Assembly: GCA_038746265.1 (NCBI GenBank) | Contig: JBCDKU010000022.1 | Location: 1 to 32,708, forward strand | DNA length: 32,708 bases | Reading direction: 5' to 3' | DNA from: JBCBKP01 sp038746265 | GTDB lineage: Bacteria > Planctomycetota > Phycisphaerae > Phycisphaerales > UBA1924 | Part shown: piece after piece, positions 1 to 7,081 of the stretch | Numbering within the stretch: the stretch's first letter is position 1 | Layout: each line of letters starts with the position of its first letter | Notes under the pieces: generated by a model | What the model saw: only the letters and a program-made list of their open reading frames with translations | Databases searched by the model: none | Told to the model about the DNA's origin: nothing | Made by a program: the position numbers and the translations under genes

Positions 1-279
1 GAAATCACGCTCCGCGAGGGAAGGAACCGACAGGTGCGGCGGATGCTCGCCGCGGTGGACCTGCCCGTGAAGAAGCTCGAGCGTGTCGGCATGGGGCCGC
101 TCTCGCTCAAGGGCGTCGCGCGCGGGGCGTGGCGGGAGCTGTCACGCTCCGAGCTGCAGCAGCTCCGCCGGGCAGCAGCGGACCCGAGCCGCAAGAACGC
201 AAAGAAGAAGACCACCAAAAAAGCATCCAAAGCAACCGCGCGAAAGCCGAGCGGCTCCACAAGGAACAAGACGACGTGA
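1..279 (+). CDS. Pseudouridine synthase, RsuA/RluB/RluE/RluF family (C-terminal part; 5' end outside window)
   Basis: The frame is open from base 1 to a TGA at 277-279, so the gene begins upstream of the window. The translated start contains EGRNRQVRRM, followed by a GPLSLKGVARGAWRELS stretch. This is the C-terminal signature of the RsuA/RluB pseudouridine synthases, which isomerise a uridine in ribosomal RNA. The last 30 or so residues are a Lys/Thr/Ala-rich tail (KNAKKKTTKKASKATARKP), a basic extension often seen in this family in high-GC bacteria and probably RNA-contacting. The catalytic Asp lies upstream and cannot be seen, so the exact paralog and modified position cannot be assigned. 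The stop overlaps the probable GTG start of the next gene (GTGA), suggesting translational coupling. Confidence 0.85.
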   Translation, partial: EITLREGRNRQVRRMLAAVDLPVKKLERVGMGPLSLKGVARGAWRELSRSELQQLRRAAADPSRKNAKKKTTKKASKATARKPSGSTRNKTT

Positions 280-1814
280 GCGGCGAGGAGCAGCACACCG
301 ACAGCAGCGGCTCCGGGCCGATCGCGCGGCTCATCTCGCGCATCACGCGCGAGCGCGACGAGATCCGCCGTCTCGTCCGCGTCACGCGGCTCACACTCCG
401 CGGTCTGGGCCGCAGCAAGCTCCCGCAGATGGCGGCCGCGCTGAGCTACCGCACGATCTTCGCGATCATCCCGGTCCTGCTCGTCTCGGGCATCTTCCTG
501 CAGCAGTTCGTGGTCTCGCAGGACCAGCTCCGCGAGGAGCTCGAGCGCGTGCTCAACTACTTCGGGTTCGACACGATCGTCGTCGATACGGGCGACGAGG
601 CAGCAATAACAGCAGACCTCGACGCCGCGGGGGACACCGCCGTCGCGCTGGATTCCGCGATCACCGCGGCCGATCCGACGGTCGTCGGGCCGACGCCGCC
701 CGGCTCGACCTCGGTCGGCAGCGTGCGGCTCGATGAGCTGCTCGCGCAGCTTGTCGAGCAGGCGTCGAACATCCCGCTCAGCGCGATCGGCTTTGTCGGC
801 ATCCTCGTGCTGGTCTACGCCGCGGTCTCGATGCTCGTCGAGCTCGAGCGCGGGTTCAACCAGATCTACCACGCGCCCGCGGGCCGCCCGTGGACCAAGC
901 GCGTGCCGATCTATGTGACGACGCTCGTGCTCGGGCTGGTGCTGCTGCTGGCGGCCTTCAGCGTGGGGCAGGTGATCGCGGGCTCGATCGACTGGGGCCC
1001 GCTCTCGGGCTTCACGCAGGTCGGCATCAACCTCGCGATCAACACCGGGCTGTTCCTTCTTGCATACACCATCATGCCCAACGCCCGCGTGCACATCCGC
1101 GCGGCGTTCGCGGGCGCAGCAATCGCCGCCGTCGCGTGGGAGATCGCCAAGTGGGGCTTTACCCGCTACGTCGGCTTCTCCACAACCAACTTCGAGCGCC
1201 TCTACGGCGTCGTCGCGCTGCTGCCCCTGTTCCTGATCTGGGTTTACCTGACGTGGGTCATCGTGCTCTTCGGCCTGCAGATCAGCTACGCGCTGCAGCA
1301 CTTCCGCGCGTTCATCGCGTCGGCCGAGCTCGACGGCGGGCCCCGACTCATCGACCCCGCCGCGGCGCTCGTCGTCGCGACCGCCGTCGCGGAACGCTTC
1401 GAACGCGGGCAGGCGACCACGCCTCAGCACGCCGCCCGGGCCGCCGGCATCGACGGCCGATCCGCCGAGGTCCTGCTCGAGGCGCTCGCCGAGCGCGGCC
1501 TGCTCCGGCTTGGCCGCGACGACCAGGACGGCCGCGACGAGTCCTACCTGCTCGCATGCCCCGCCGAGTCGATCCAAGCGATCGAGGTGCTGAAGGCGGG
1601 CGAGTCGCTCTGCGGCTCGACCGAACTCGACGACGCCAGCCCGGTGCTCCGGGCGATGGCCGACGCCCGGAGGAATGCCCTGGACGGGCTGTCCCTCCGC
1701 GACCTGGGCGTCGCACGTCTGGAAGGCCGCGCGGAAAGAAAGCGGCTGCCGGACCCGGCCGATGCCGATCCCGGTGCCGATCCGGAGCCGCAGACCGGGC
1801 TGGAGCTCGGCTGA
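276..1814 (+). CDS. YihY/BrkB family inner-membrane protein with C-terminal winged-helix-like region
   Basis: I chose GTG 276 as the start. It overlaps the upstream stop (GTGA) and has AAGGA ten bases upstream. An ATG at 129 in the same frame would lie entirely inside the upstream coding region. The protein is 512 residues. It opens with a charged cytoplasmic segment, then the family signature LPQMAAALSYRTIFAIIPVLL and about six membrane helices (for example IGFVGILVLVYAAVSMLVEL, IYVTTLVLGLVLLLAAF, LLPLFLIWVYLTWVIVLFG). From about residue 365 a soluble tail (PAAALVVATAVAERF, then STEVLLEALAERGLLRL-like helices) resembles the winged-helix tail of some YihY proteins. The loop between the first two helices is unusually long and rich in Ala, Thr and Asp. 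The family was once annotated as RNase BN, which is wrong; its real role is unknown. Confidence 0.85.
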   Translation: MSGEEQHTDSSGSGPIARLISRITRERDEIRRLVRVTRLTLRGLGRSKLPQMAAALSYRTIFAIIPVLLVSGIFLQQFVVSQDQLREELERVLNYFGFDTIVVDTGDEAAITADLDAAGDTAVALDSAITAADPTVVGPTPPGSTSVGSVRLDELLAQLVEQASNIPLSAIGFVGILVLVYAAVSMLVELERGFNQIYHAPAGRPWTKRVPIYVTTLVLGLVLLLAAFSVGQVIAGSIDWGPLSGFTQVGINLAINTGLFLLAYTIMPNARVHIRAAFAGAAIAAVAWEIAKWGFTRYVGFSTTNFERLYGVVALLPLFLIWVYLTWVIVLFGLQISYALQHFRAFIASAELDGGPRLIDPAAALVVATAVAERFERGQATTPQHAARAAGIDGRSAEVLLEALAERGLLRLGRDDQDGRDESYLLACPAESIQAIEVLKAGESLCGSTELDDASPVLRAMADARRNALDGLSLRDLGVARLEGRAERKRLPDPADADPGADPEPQTGLELG

Positions 1815-1843
1815 ACGGTTTTTGATCGGATACAACCAAAAGG

Positions 1844-1872
1844 GTGACCCGAAAGAGGGTCCGCGCTACGCT
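1844..1872 (+). promoter_or_regulatory. Possible promoter for the ACT-domain gene
   Basis: GTGACC (1844-1849) and TACGCT (1867-1872) are 17 bases apart, and transcription would begin about 6 bases before ATG 1886. The match to the housekeeping consensus is modest. The same -10 hexamer appears in the better candidate at 8098. No Shine-Dalgarno sequence precedes ATG 1886, which fits a very short leader. Confidence 0.3.
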
Positions 1873-1885
1873 CCTTGTCCCAAAA

Positions 1886-2386
1886 ATGAATCCGCTCCGT
1901 CTGCATGAATTCTCGATCTACCTCGACCAACGCCCCGGCGAACTCGCGGGCGTCCTCGACCTGGCCACCAGCCGCGGCATCTCGGTGACCGCCGTCTCGG
2001 TGAGCGAGCACAACGGCCGCGGCTGCGTCCGCCTCCTCGGCGAGCCCCTCGAAGACCTGCGGGCCCTGTGCGAGTCCCTGACCGACTCGGGTGTGGGCCC
2101 GGTCGTCGAGTCCGAGGTCATCGGCGTCGAAACCGGGGCCGTCAACGGCGACGACGCGGGCTCCGAGACCGCCAAGATGTGCGAACTCGCCAAAGCCCTC
2201 GCCGACGCCCGGATCAACGTCCGGTACGGCTACCTCGCCCCGGCCCACAACGGCCACCGCGCGATGTGCATCATCCGCGTGGACGAGCCCGACGAGGTCG
2301 CCAAGCAGCTCGAGCAGCTCGATCTCGGTGCGGTCCATCAGAACGGGCACCACAACGGGCACAGCAGCGGCGATGACTCCGCCTGA
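1886..2386 (+). CDS. Tandem ACT-domain protein (probable amino-acid-binding regulator)
   Basis: The 166-residue protein carries two ACT-like segments. The first (about residues 3-80) reads LHEFSIYLDQRPGELAGVLDLATSRGISV, the usual ACT strand-helix start with the Pro-Gly-Glu-Leu ligand-loop pattern. The second (about 95-150) covers AKALADARINVRYGYL and AMCIIRVDEPDEVAKQL. Stand-alone double-ACT proteins usually bind amino acids and act as regulators, but no catalytic domain is attached here and the ligand cannot be read from sequence. I prefer ATG 1886 because the homology starts immediately after it; an in-frame GTG at 1844 would add 14 basic residues. The tail is His/Asn/Gly-rich (QNGHHNGHSSGDDSA). 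The gene is transcribed alone or with nuoB 85 bases downstream. Confidence 0.8.
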   Translation: MNPLRLHEFSIYLDQRPGELAGVLDLATSRGISVTAVSVSEHNGRGCVRLLGEPLEDLRALCESLTDSGVGPVVESEVIGVETGAVNGDDAGSETAKMCELAKALADARINVRYGYLAPAHNGHRAMCIIRVDEPDEVAKQLEQLDLGAVHQNGHHNGHSSGDDSA

Positions 2387-2471
2387 GCCGAACGCGGGCC
2401 GGCCGGAAGCGAGCTAGCATCGCATCCGCGGGGGTTTGGCAGCCGAATTCCTGCGTGAGGAGATTCTTTCC

Positions 2472-3044
2472 ATGGGTATCGAAGCCGCTCTCGCCTCCGA
2501 AGACTCGATCCTGACCACGCAGCTCCAGCGCGTGGTGAACTGGGCCCGCCGCAACAGCCTGTGGCCCATCCCGTTCGCGACCGCGTGCTGCGGCATCGAG
2601 CTGATGGCGACCGCGTCGAGCCGCTACGACCTCGCCCGCTTTGGCGCTGAGGTGATGCGGTTCAGCCCGCGTCAGGCGGACCTGCTGATCGTCGCGGGCC
2701 GCATCGGTGTGAAGATGCTCCCGGTCCTCCAGCGGATCTACGAGCAGATGGCCGAGCCCAAGTGGGTGATCTCCATGGGCGCGTGCGCCTCAACGGGCGG
2801 CGTCTTCGACACCTACGCGACGGTGCAGGGCTGCGACCAGTTCATCCCCGTCGATGTCTACGTCCCGGGCTGCCCGCCGCGTCCCGAGATGCTGATCGAG
2901 GGCGTCATGGCGATCCAGCGGAAGATCGACGAAGAGGGCATCCCGCCCAAGGGCCCCGACGGCAAGCGCATCCCGCTCGGCCTCGCGGTCCAGCCGACCC
3001 ACAACCCCGCCCCGCAGCCGGTGGGCCTGACGCTCGGCAACTGA
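2472..3044 (+). CDS. nuoB: NADH-quinone oxidoreductase subunit B
   Basis: NuoB is the membrane-proximal subunit of respiratory complex I that carries cluster N2, the last iron-sulfur centre before quinone. In this 190-residue protein the ligands are visible as the tandem cysteines C39-C40 (TACCGIELMA), C105 (GACASTGG) and C134 (VYVPGCPPRPE). These three family motifs make the call secure. ATG 2472 is preceded by GAGGAG at 2457-2462 with about nine bases of spacing; a TTG at 2436 in the same frame lacks such a site and the family N-terminus begins after 2472. The C-terminus (about 160-190) is a Pro-rich tail. No other nuo gene is adjacent: an ACT protein lies upstream and an SRAP protein downstream, so this subunit is encoded away from the rest of complex I or is a second copy. 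Confidence 0.95.
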   Translation: MGIEAALASEDSILTTQLQRVVNWARRNSLWPIPFATACCGIELMATASSRYDLARFGAEVMRFSPRQADLLIVAGRIGVKMLPVLQRIYEQMAEPKWVISMGACASTGGVFDTYATVQGCDQFIPVDVYVPGCPPRPEMLIEGVMAIQRKIDEEGIPPKGPDGKRIPLGLAVQPTHNPAPQPVGLTLGN

Positions 3045-3056
3045 CCGCGACCGCGC

Positions 3057-3770
3057 ATGTGCGGCCGCTTCTACATCGTCCAGCTCTATGAGGAAGTCGC
3101 CGCGCGTTTCGGCGTGACGATCCCCGGTTGGACCAGCGATATCCGCATCACGCCGCGCTTCAACGCCGCGCCGGGGCAGCGCATCGCCGCGGTGCGCGCA
3201 ACCGGCTCGGCCCGCGAACTGGCCGCGCCGAAGTGGGGGCTGATCCCGCGGTGGTCAAACGACGACGCGATCGCCTCGAAGACCGCCAACGCCCGCAGCG
3301 AGACCGCGCACGAGAAGCCGTCGTTCCGCGAGGCGTTCGCGAAGCGGCGGTGCCTGATCCCCGCGAGCGGGTTCTACGAGTGGAAGCAGACCGCGAGCGG
3401 CAAGCAGCCCGTCGCGGTGCATCTCGAGGATGAGCCGCTCTACGCGATGGCGGGGCTGTGGGAGACGTGGCGCGATCCAGCCACAGGCACAGACCTCGAC
3501 ACGGCGACCGTCCTGACCTGCGAAGCCAACGACTTCATCGCGGGCATGCACCCGCGGATGCCGGTCATCCTGCCGGACTCAGCTTGGGAGCGCTGGCTCG
3601 ATCCGGGCACGACCACCGACGACGCCCGCGGGCTGTGCCGGCCGCTGCCGGCGGGGCGGATGACGTCGCACGCCGTCTCGCGGCGGGTCAACGACGTGAA
3701 GAACGACGACCGGAGCCTCATCCAGCCCGTCGAGGCCGACCCGGGCGGGCTCTTCGAGCACTCGGGATGA
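3057..3770 (+). CDS. SRAP domain protein (YedK/HMCES abasic-site DNA-protein crosslinker)
   Basis: The 237-residue protein starts MCGRF. After removal of Met, Cys2 becomes the N-terminal residue, which in this family forms a covalent thiazolidine with abasic sites in single-stranded DNA and shields them. Other catalytic or binding residues are in place: N78 in KTANARSET, E108 in GFYEWK and H165 in MHPRMPVI. Length and motif order are normal for the family. It starts 12 bases after the nuoB stop with no clear ribosome binding site and may be read through from nuoB, though the functions are unrelated. Family members are often SOS-linked; I see no LexA-type operator here. Confidence 0.92.
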   Translation: MCGRFYIVQLYEEVAARFGVTIPGWTSDIRITPRFNAAPGQRIAAVRATGSARELAAPKWGLIPRWSNDDAIASKTANARSETAHEKPSFREAFAKRRCLIPASGFYEWKQTASGKQPVAVHLEDEPLYAMAGLWETWRDPATGTDLDTATVLTCEANDFIAGMHPRMPVILPDSAWERWLDPGTTTDDARGLCRPLPAGRMTSHAVSRRVNDVKNDDRSLIQPVEADPGGLFEHSG

Positions 3771-3796
3771 CAGCGGGAATAGGTGTCTGAGCCGGG

Positions 3797-3824
3797 TTGC
3801 GATCCCGGCACGCCCGGCTAGTCT
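3797..3824 (+). promoter_or_regulatory. Promoter of the transglutaminase-like gene, probably giving a leaderless transcript
   Basis: TTGCGA (3797-3802) and TAGTCT (3819-3824) are separated by 16 bases, and only six bases lie between the -10 element and ATG 3831. Transcription would therefore start at or very near the start codon, and no Shine-Dalgarno sequence is present. A 6-bp inverted repeat, GCCGGG/CCCGGC (3791-3796 and 3804-3809), encloses the -35 element and could be an operator or the tail of the upstream terminator. Confidence 0.4.
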
Positions 3825-3830
3825 CTGGGC

Positions 3831-5768
3831 ATGAACCAGTTGTTGTGCCGGTCCGTTCGCTTGCTTGCCGCGGTCCTCGTGGTGACGGTCCTGAGCGCGC
3901 CCTCGCTCGCCCAGCACCGCGCCCCGCGGCCGACCCCGCTCTCAGAGTGGGTCGAGGGCGAGGTCGCGCTCATCATGGCAAACCTCAACGAGACCGGCGA
4001 TCTCGAGGACGCGATCACGGCGAGCGACGCGCTGCTCGACCGCCTGATCGGGCACGCATCGTTCGAGACGCTCGACCAGCGGGCGTGGGCCGACGCCGCG
4101 ATGACACGGCGGGTGCTGCGGCACGCCGAGGAGCTCTCGGGCGACACGCAAACAGAAGTGCTCGCGCTCTGGCAGCGCCAGCAGGATCTTGTGCAGGAGG
4201 TCGCGTCGGCCGTCCGCGAACGCGACCGGCTCGATCGCATCTACAGCATCCTGCTCGCGCTCACCGAGCGGTATGAGAAAGAGGCGGCGGAGTTCCCCTC
4301 GCTCGTCGCCGCGATCTGCGTCGTGTTCGACACGGGCAGGCCCTTCGGCATGATCGAGCAGCGCGTGCCCAACCCGGTCGGGCCCATCGAGATCTTCGAG
4401 CACCTGGGCGGCAACGCGCGGCGGCTCCAGATCAACCCGCAGCACCTGCCCCCGGAGCTGCTGGTGTTCGTCGTCGATACGCCGGTCTCGCCCGAGGACC
4501 TGCAATGGGCGCTGCAGAACTACGGTGCTCGCCCCGATGTCGGCCGCGCGTACCACGACGTGCAGTATGACGTGAACAACCTGCTCAGCGGCGACACTCT
4601 CCAGATCGATCGGGCGATCGAGGGACAGGGCGAGGTCTTCGGGCTCGAATCGCTCCGCCGTCACGGCGGCGTGTGCCGCCAGCAGGCGTTCTTCGCGGTC
4701 AACGTCGGCAAGGCGGTCGGCGTGCCCACGGCCTACGCGCGGGCGTTCGGCCCGAGCCTCGGGCACGCGTGGGTGGGCTACCTCGCGCGGCGCGGCCGCA
4801 TGACCGCGTGGGACTTCAGCGAGGGACGCTGGGACGACTACCTCAACATCCGCGGCGAGGTCTTCTGCCCGCAGACGGGCGGTGACCTGGGCGACGAGGA
4901 CGTCGCGCTGCTCGCCGACCTGGCAAGCTCGACACCCTACGAACGCCTCGCGAGCATCGCGCTGCTCGACGCGGCTGAGCGGATCGCCGAGCTCGAGACC
5001 GATGATGAAGCGCCGGCGTGGGATCCGCAGCGGCCGCCGCTGCTGTCCGCAGAAGAGCTTGAGGGCGCCCCGGCGCGGGTGAACGGGTTTCTCCGCCGCA
5101 AGGGACTCGAGCGTGAACGGCGCGAGCGTGGCGACGCGCTCCGCTTCGAGCTGCTCGAGCAGGGACTGCGGACGGTGCCCGCGTCGCCCCGCGGGTGGGC
5201 GATGCTCGAGGGATGGTCGGGCGAGCTCGACGAGGACGGGCGGCAGTTCTGGTTCGAGATCGCGAGCCGGCTCGTGGGCCGCCGCTTCCCCGACGTACTC
5301 CGGCGGATCGTGATCGGGCTGGCGGGCGGGATCACCGATCCCGCGGCGCACGACGCGGCGCTGATCTGGCTCGTCAACGCGGTCGGCGTCAAGCCGCAGC
5401 TGCGGTGCGAGATCGTGCTCGAGCGCGCGAGGCTCATGGTCGCGCACGGCGAGAAGGACGCCGCGTGGGGCCTGCTGGGCGATGTCGCGGTGCGGTCGGC
5501 GGCCGACGCGCCGCAGGTCGTGGATCTGCTCCGCGAGATGGAGCGGATCTCCGCCGGGATGCCCAACGCCGATAGCTACCTGATCCCGGTCTACCGGCGG
5601 GCGTTCAACGCGGCGCGGACGCCCTCGAGCGCCGTCGCGGGCTACGCGCAGTTCTCAACCAAGGCGCGCGTGGGTCGGCGGCTCGCGCAGATCCTCCGCC
5701 GCGCGGGATTGCACAGCGATGCCCGCACGATCGAGAACGCGATCCAGCAGTACAACGTGCAACCGTGA
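3831..5768 (+). CDS. Secreted transglutaminase-like (papain-fold) domain protein
   Basis: The 645-residue protein has a signal peptide (basic MNQLLCRSVR, hydrophobic LLAAVLVVTVLSAPSLA, cleavage near AQH). The middle carries the transglutaminase-like triad in order: C282 in HGGVCRQQAFF, H312 in GHAWVGY and D328 in TAWDFSEGRWDDY, the pattern of bacterial periplasmic transglutaminase-core proteins. The first 270 residues and the last 250 are helical, without a motif I recognise; the C-terminal part has TPR- or HEAT-like helix pairs and ends in a basic stretch. Proteins of this fold are proteases, peptide hydrolases or crosslinkers; the substrate here is unknown. ATG 3831 has no ribosome binding site and is probably translated from a leaderless message. 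It converges with rpmH. Confidence 0.75.
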   Translation: MNQLLCRSVRLLAAVLVVTVLSAPSLAQHRAPRPTPLSEWVEGEVALIMANLNETGDLEDAITASDALLDRLIGHASFETLDQRAWADAAMTRRVLRHAEELSGDTQTEVLALWQRQQDLVQEVASAVRERDRLDRIYSILLALTERYEKEAAEFPSLVAAICVVFDTGRPFGMIEQRVPNPVGPIEIFEHLGGNARRLQINPQHLPPELLVFVVDTPVSPEDLQWALQNYGARPDVGRAYHDVQYDVNNLLSGDTLQIDRAIEGQGEVFGLESLRRHGGVCRQQAFFAVNVGKAVGVPTAYARAFGPSLGHAWVGYLARRGRMTAWDFSEGRWDDYLNIRGEVFCPQTGGDLGDEDVALLADLASSTPYERLASIALLDAAERIAELETDDEAPAWDPQRPPLLSAEELEGAPARVNGFLRRKGLERERRERGDALRFELLEQGLRTVPASPRGWAMLEGWSGELDEDGRQFWFEIASRLVGRRFPDVLRRIVIGLAGGITDPAAHDAALIWLVNAVGVKPQLRCEIVLERARLMVAHGEKDAAWGLLGDVAVRSAADAPQVVDLLREMERISAGMPNADSYLIPVYRRAFNAARTPSSAVAGYAQFSTKARVGRRLAQILRRAGLHSDARTIENAIQQYNVQP

Positions 5769-5808
5769 TGTGATCCGAGGCTCGGCGCTCGACGCGAAGC
5801 CGGGGCGA

Positions 5809-5949
5809 TCAGACGCTGGTCAGCGTGCGGCCGATGCGGCGACGCTTGTTCAGGATCTTGCGACCCGACTTGGTCTTCATGCGAGCGCGGAAGCCCGACT
5901 TGCGCTTCTTCTTGATGCGGCTGAGGCGGCGGTTGTAGTGAACGGCCAT
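5809..5949 (-). CDS. rpmH: 50S ribosomal protein L34
   Basis: The 46-residue, very basic protein contains SGFRARMKTKSGRKILNKRRRIGR, which matches the L34 signature (GFRARM, then GR.[VI]L.RRR.KGR). The N-terminal half (MAVHYNRRLSRIKKKRK) is a diverged form of the usual MKRTYQPS.RKRKR. The start is ATG at 5949 with GGAG about six bases upstream; the longer in-frame extension to 6045 is Pro/Arg-rich non-coding-like sequence. In most bacteria rpmH is followed by rnpA and yidC near dnaA. Here the strand downstream runs into the convergent transglutaminase gene 40 bases away, so rnpA is not linked. Confidence 0.9.
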   Translation of the reverse strand: MAVHYNRRLSRIKKKRKSGFRARMKTKSGRKILNKRRRIGRTLTSV

Positions 5950-6079
5950 GGTCGGGCTCCGTCTGCGTCGCTGATCGGGTCCTGCCGGGGTCGAACACCC
6001 CCGGTGGGACCGCAACGGTAGGCCGGGTCGCCAGCGCGGGTCCACCCGGGCGGGTCATGATCGATGTGGATCCCGGGCC

Positions 6080-6108
6080 TTGTGCCGGGGGGGTAGGCGA
6101 CATAAACT
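6080..6108 (+). promoter_or_regulatory. Weak promoter candidate for rnc in the rpmH-rnc divergent region
   Basis: The 270-base stretch between rpmH and rnc holds TTGTGC (6080-6085) and TAAACT (6103-6108), 17 bases apart and facing rnc, with a leader of about 100 bases. A second TTGTCA occurs at 6133. No DnaA boxes or AT-rich unwinding region are visible, so this is not an obvious origin despite the neighbouring rpmH. Confidence 0.22.
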
Positions 6109-6219
6109 CCCGCCAGACAGGATGTAGCGGGATTGTCAAGGCTCGGCTCCGGGCCCGCCCGCGGAGAGATCGGCCACCGGATGGGCCGCAGCGGACCGTG
6201 CTTTGGCGCGGTGAACACC

Positions 6220-6945
6220 ATGGATCCAACGGCTCGCGAAGCCGCCGAGAAGGTCATCGGGCTCCGGTTCAACGACCCCGATCTGCTGGGGCTGGCCCTG
6301 CAGCACGCCTCGTTTTCGGACTCCCGGATCGATTCGAACGAGCGGCTCGAGTTCCTCGGGGACGCCGTGCTTGGGCTCGTCGTGTGCGCGCGGATCTTCG
6401 AGCGCTACCCCGACCTGCTCGAGGGCGAGATGACCAAGATCAAGTCGTCCGCGGTGTCGCGTCGGACGTGCGCGCAGATCGCCAAAGAGACGGGGATGAT
6501 CGATCTGCTCGTGATCGGCAAGGGGATGGCCGAGCAGCCCAAGCTGCCGTCGTCGCTCGCGGCCGCGGTGGTCGAGTCGGTCGTCGGCGCGATCTACATG
6601 GACCGGGGCTTCGAGGCCTGCCGGGATTTTTTGCTCCCGCTGCTCGATCCGTACATCGAAGAGGCGTTCGAGTCAGGCCACCAGCAGAATTACAAGAGCC
6701 TGCTGCAGCAGCACGCGCAGCAGACGTTCGGCGAGCCTCCCGCGTATCGCGTGCTCGACGAGAAGGGCCCGGACCACGCGAAGGCGTTCAAGGTCGCGGT
6801 CGAGGTCTCGGGCAAACGCTTCGAGGCGGCCTGGGCGGCGACAAAGAAAGCAGCAGAGCAGCACGCGGCACGCATCGCGCTCGTAGCGATGGGGGTGGTC
6901 GATGCGGATGAGGACTCGACGGCCCCGGCGGGGTCGGGGGCGTGA
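6220..6945 (+). CDS. rnc: Ribonuclease III
   Basis: RNase III cleaves double-stranded RNA in rRNA and mRNA processing. In this 241-residue protein the catalytic domain spans about residues 5-150, with the signature NERLEFLGD at 40-48 (E44 and D48 being metal ligands), and the double-stranded-RNA-binding domain spans about 160-228 (NYKSLLQQHAQQ, then a KKAAEQHAARIAL helix). The second metal motif reads PSSLAAAVVESVVGAIY: the Glu is present, but the Asp usually two residues after the Ala (as in LAD..EA) is Ala. I favour ATG 6220, where homology begins; GTG 6211 and ATG 6181 are in-frame alternatives, and none has a strong ribosome binding site. The C-terminal tail is acidic and Pro/Gly-rich. 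Confidence 0.9.
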   Translation: MDPTAREAAEKVIGLRFNDPDLLGLALQHASFSDSRIDSNERLEFLGDAVLGLVVCARIFERYPDLLEGEMTKIKSSAVSRRTCAQIAKETGMIDLLVIGKGMAEQPKLPSSLAAAVVESVVGAIYMDRGFEACRDFLLPLLDPYIEEAFESGHQQNYKSLLQQHAQQTFGEPPAYRVLDEKGPDHAKAFKVAVEVSGKRFEAAWAATKKAAEQHAARIALVAMGVVDADEDSTAPAGSGA

Positions 6946-6996
6946 GGCTCGATCGGTGCGGAGGATCGTCGGACAACGTGAAGCACCAACGGACTA

Positions 6997-7068
6997 GCCC
7001 CCAGCGTGAGCTGGGGGAGAGTTTGCACGTTGGTTGATCTTTCTTTTTCCCCAGCTCACGCTGGGGGC
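6997..7068 (+). repeat. REP-like pair (BIME/MITE-like inverted repeat), copy 1
   Basis: Two hairpins face each other. The left (6997-7017) has arms CCCCCAGC and GCTGGGGG around loop GTGA; the right (7049-7068) is its reverse complement with loop TCAC. They enclose a 31-base pyrimidine-rich spacer. The element lies between the convergent rnc and the coiled-coil gene. A second copy with the same arms is at 19220-19297, so this is a dispersed family rather than a one-off terminator. Confidence 0.8.
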
Positions 7069-7081
7069 TCGTTAAGGGAAC

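Noticed and set aside
3942..5447. A 501-residue minus-strand frame opposite the transglutaminase-like gene
   Set aside because: It has a biased Arg/Ala/Val/Glu composition and no family signature; the plus strand carries a signal peptide and catalytic triad.
5950..6219. Chromosome origin near rpmH
   Set aside because: rpmH often lies near oriC, but there are no DnaA boxes, AT-rich tract or dnaA/dnaN gene here.
6997..7068. Simple bidirectional terminator for rnc and the coiled-coil gene
   Set aside because: No T-run follows either hairpin in the right direction, and the same structure recurs at 19220 next to different genes. A terminating side effect remains possible.
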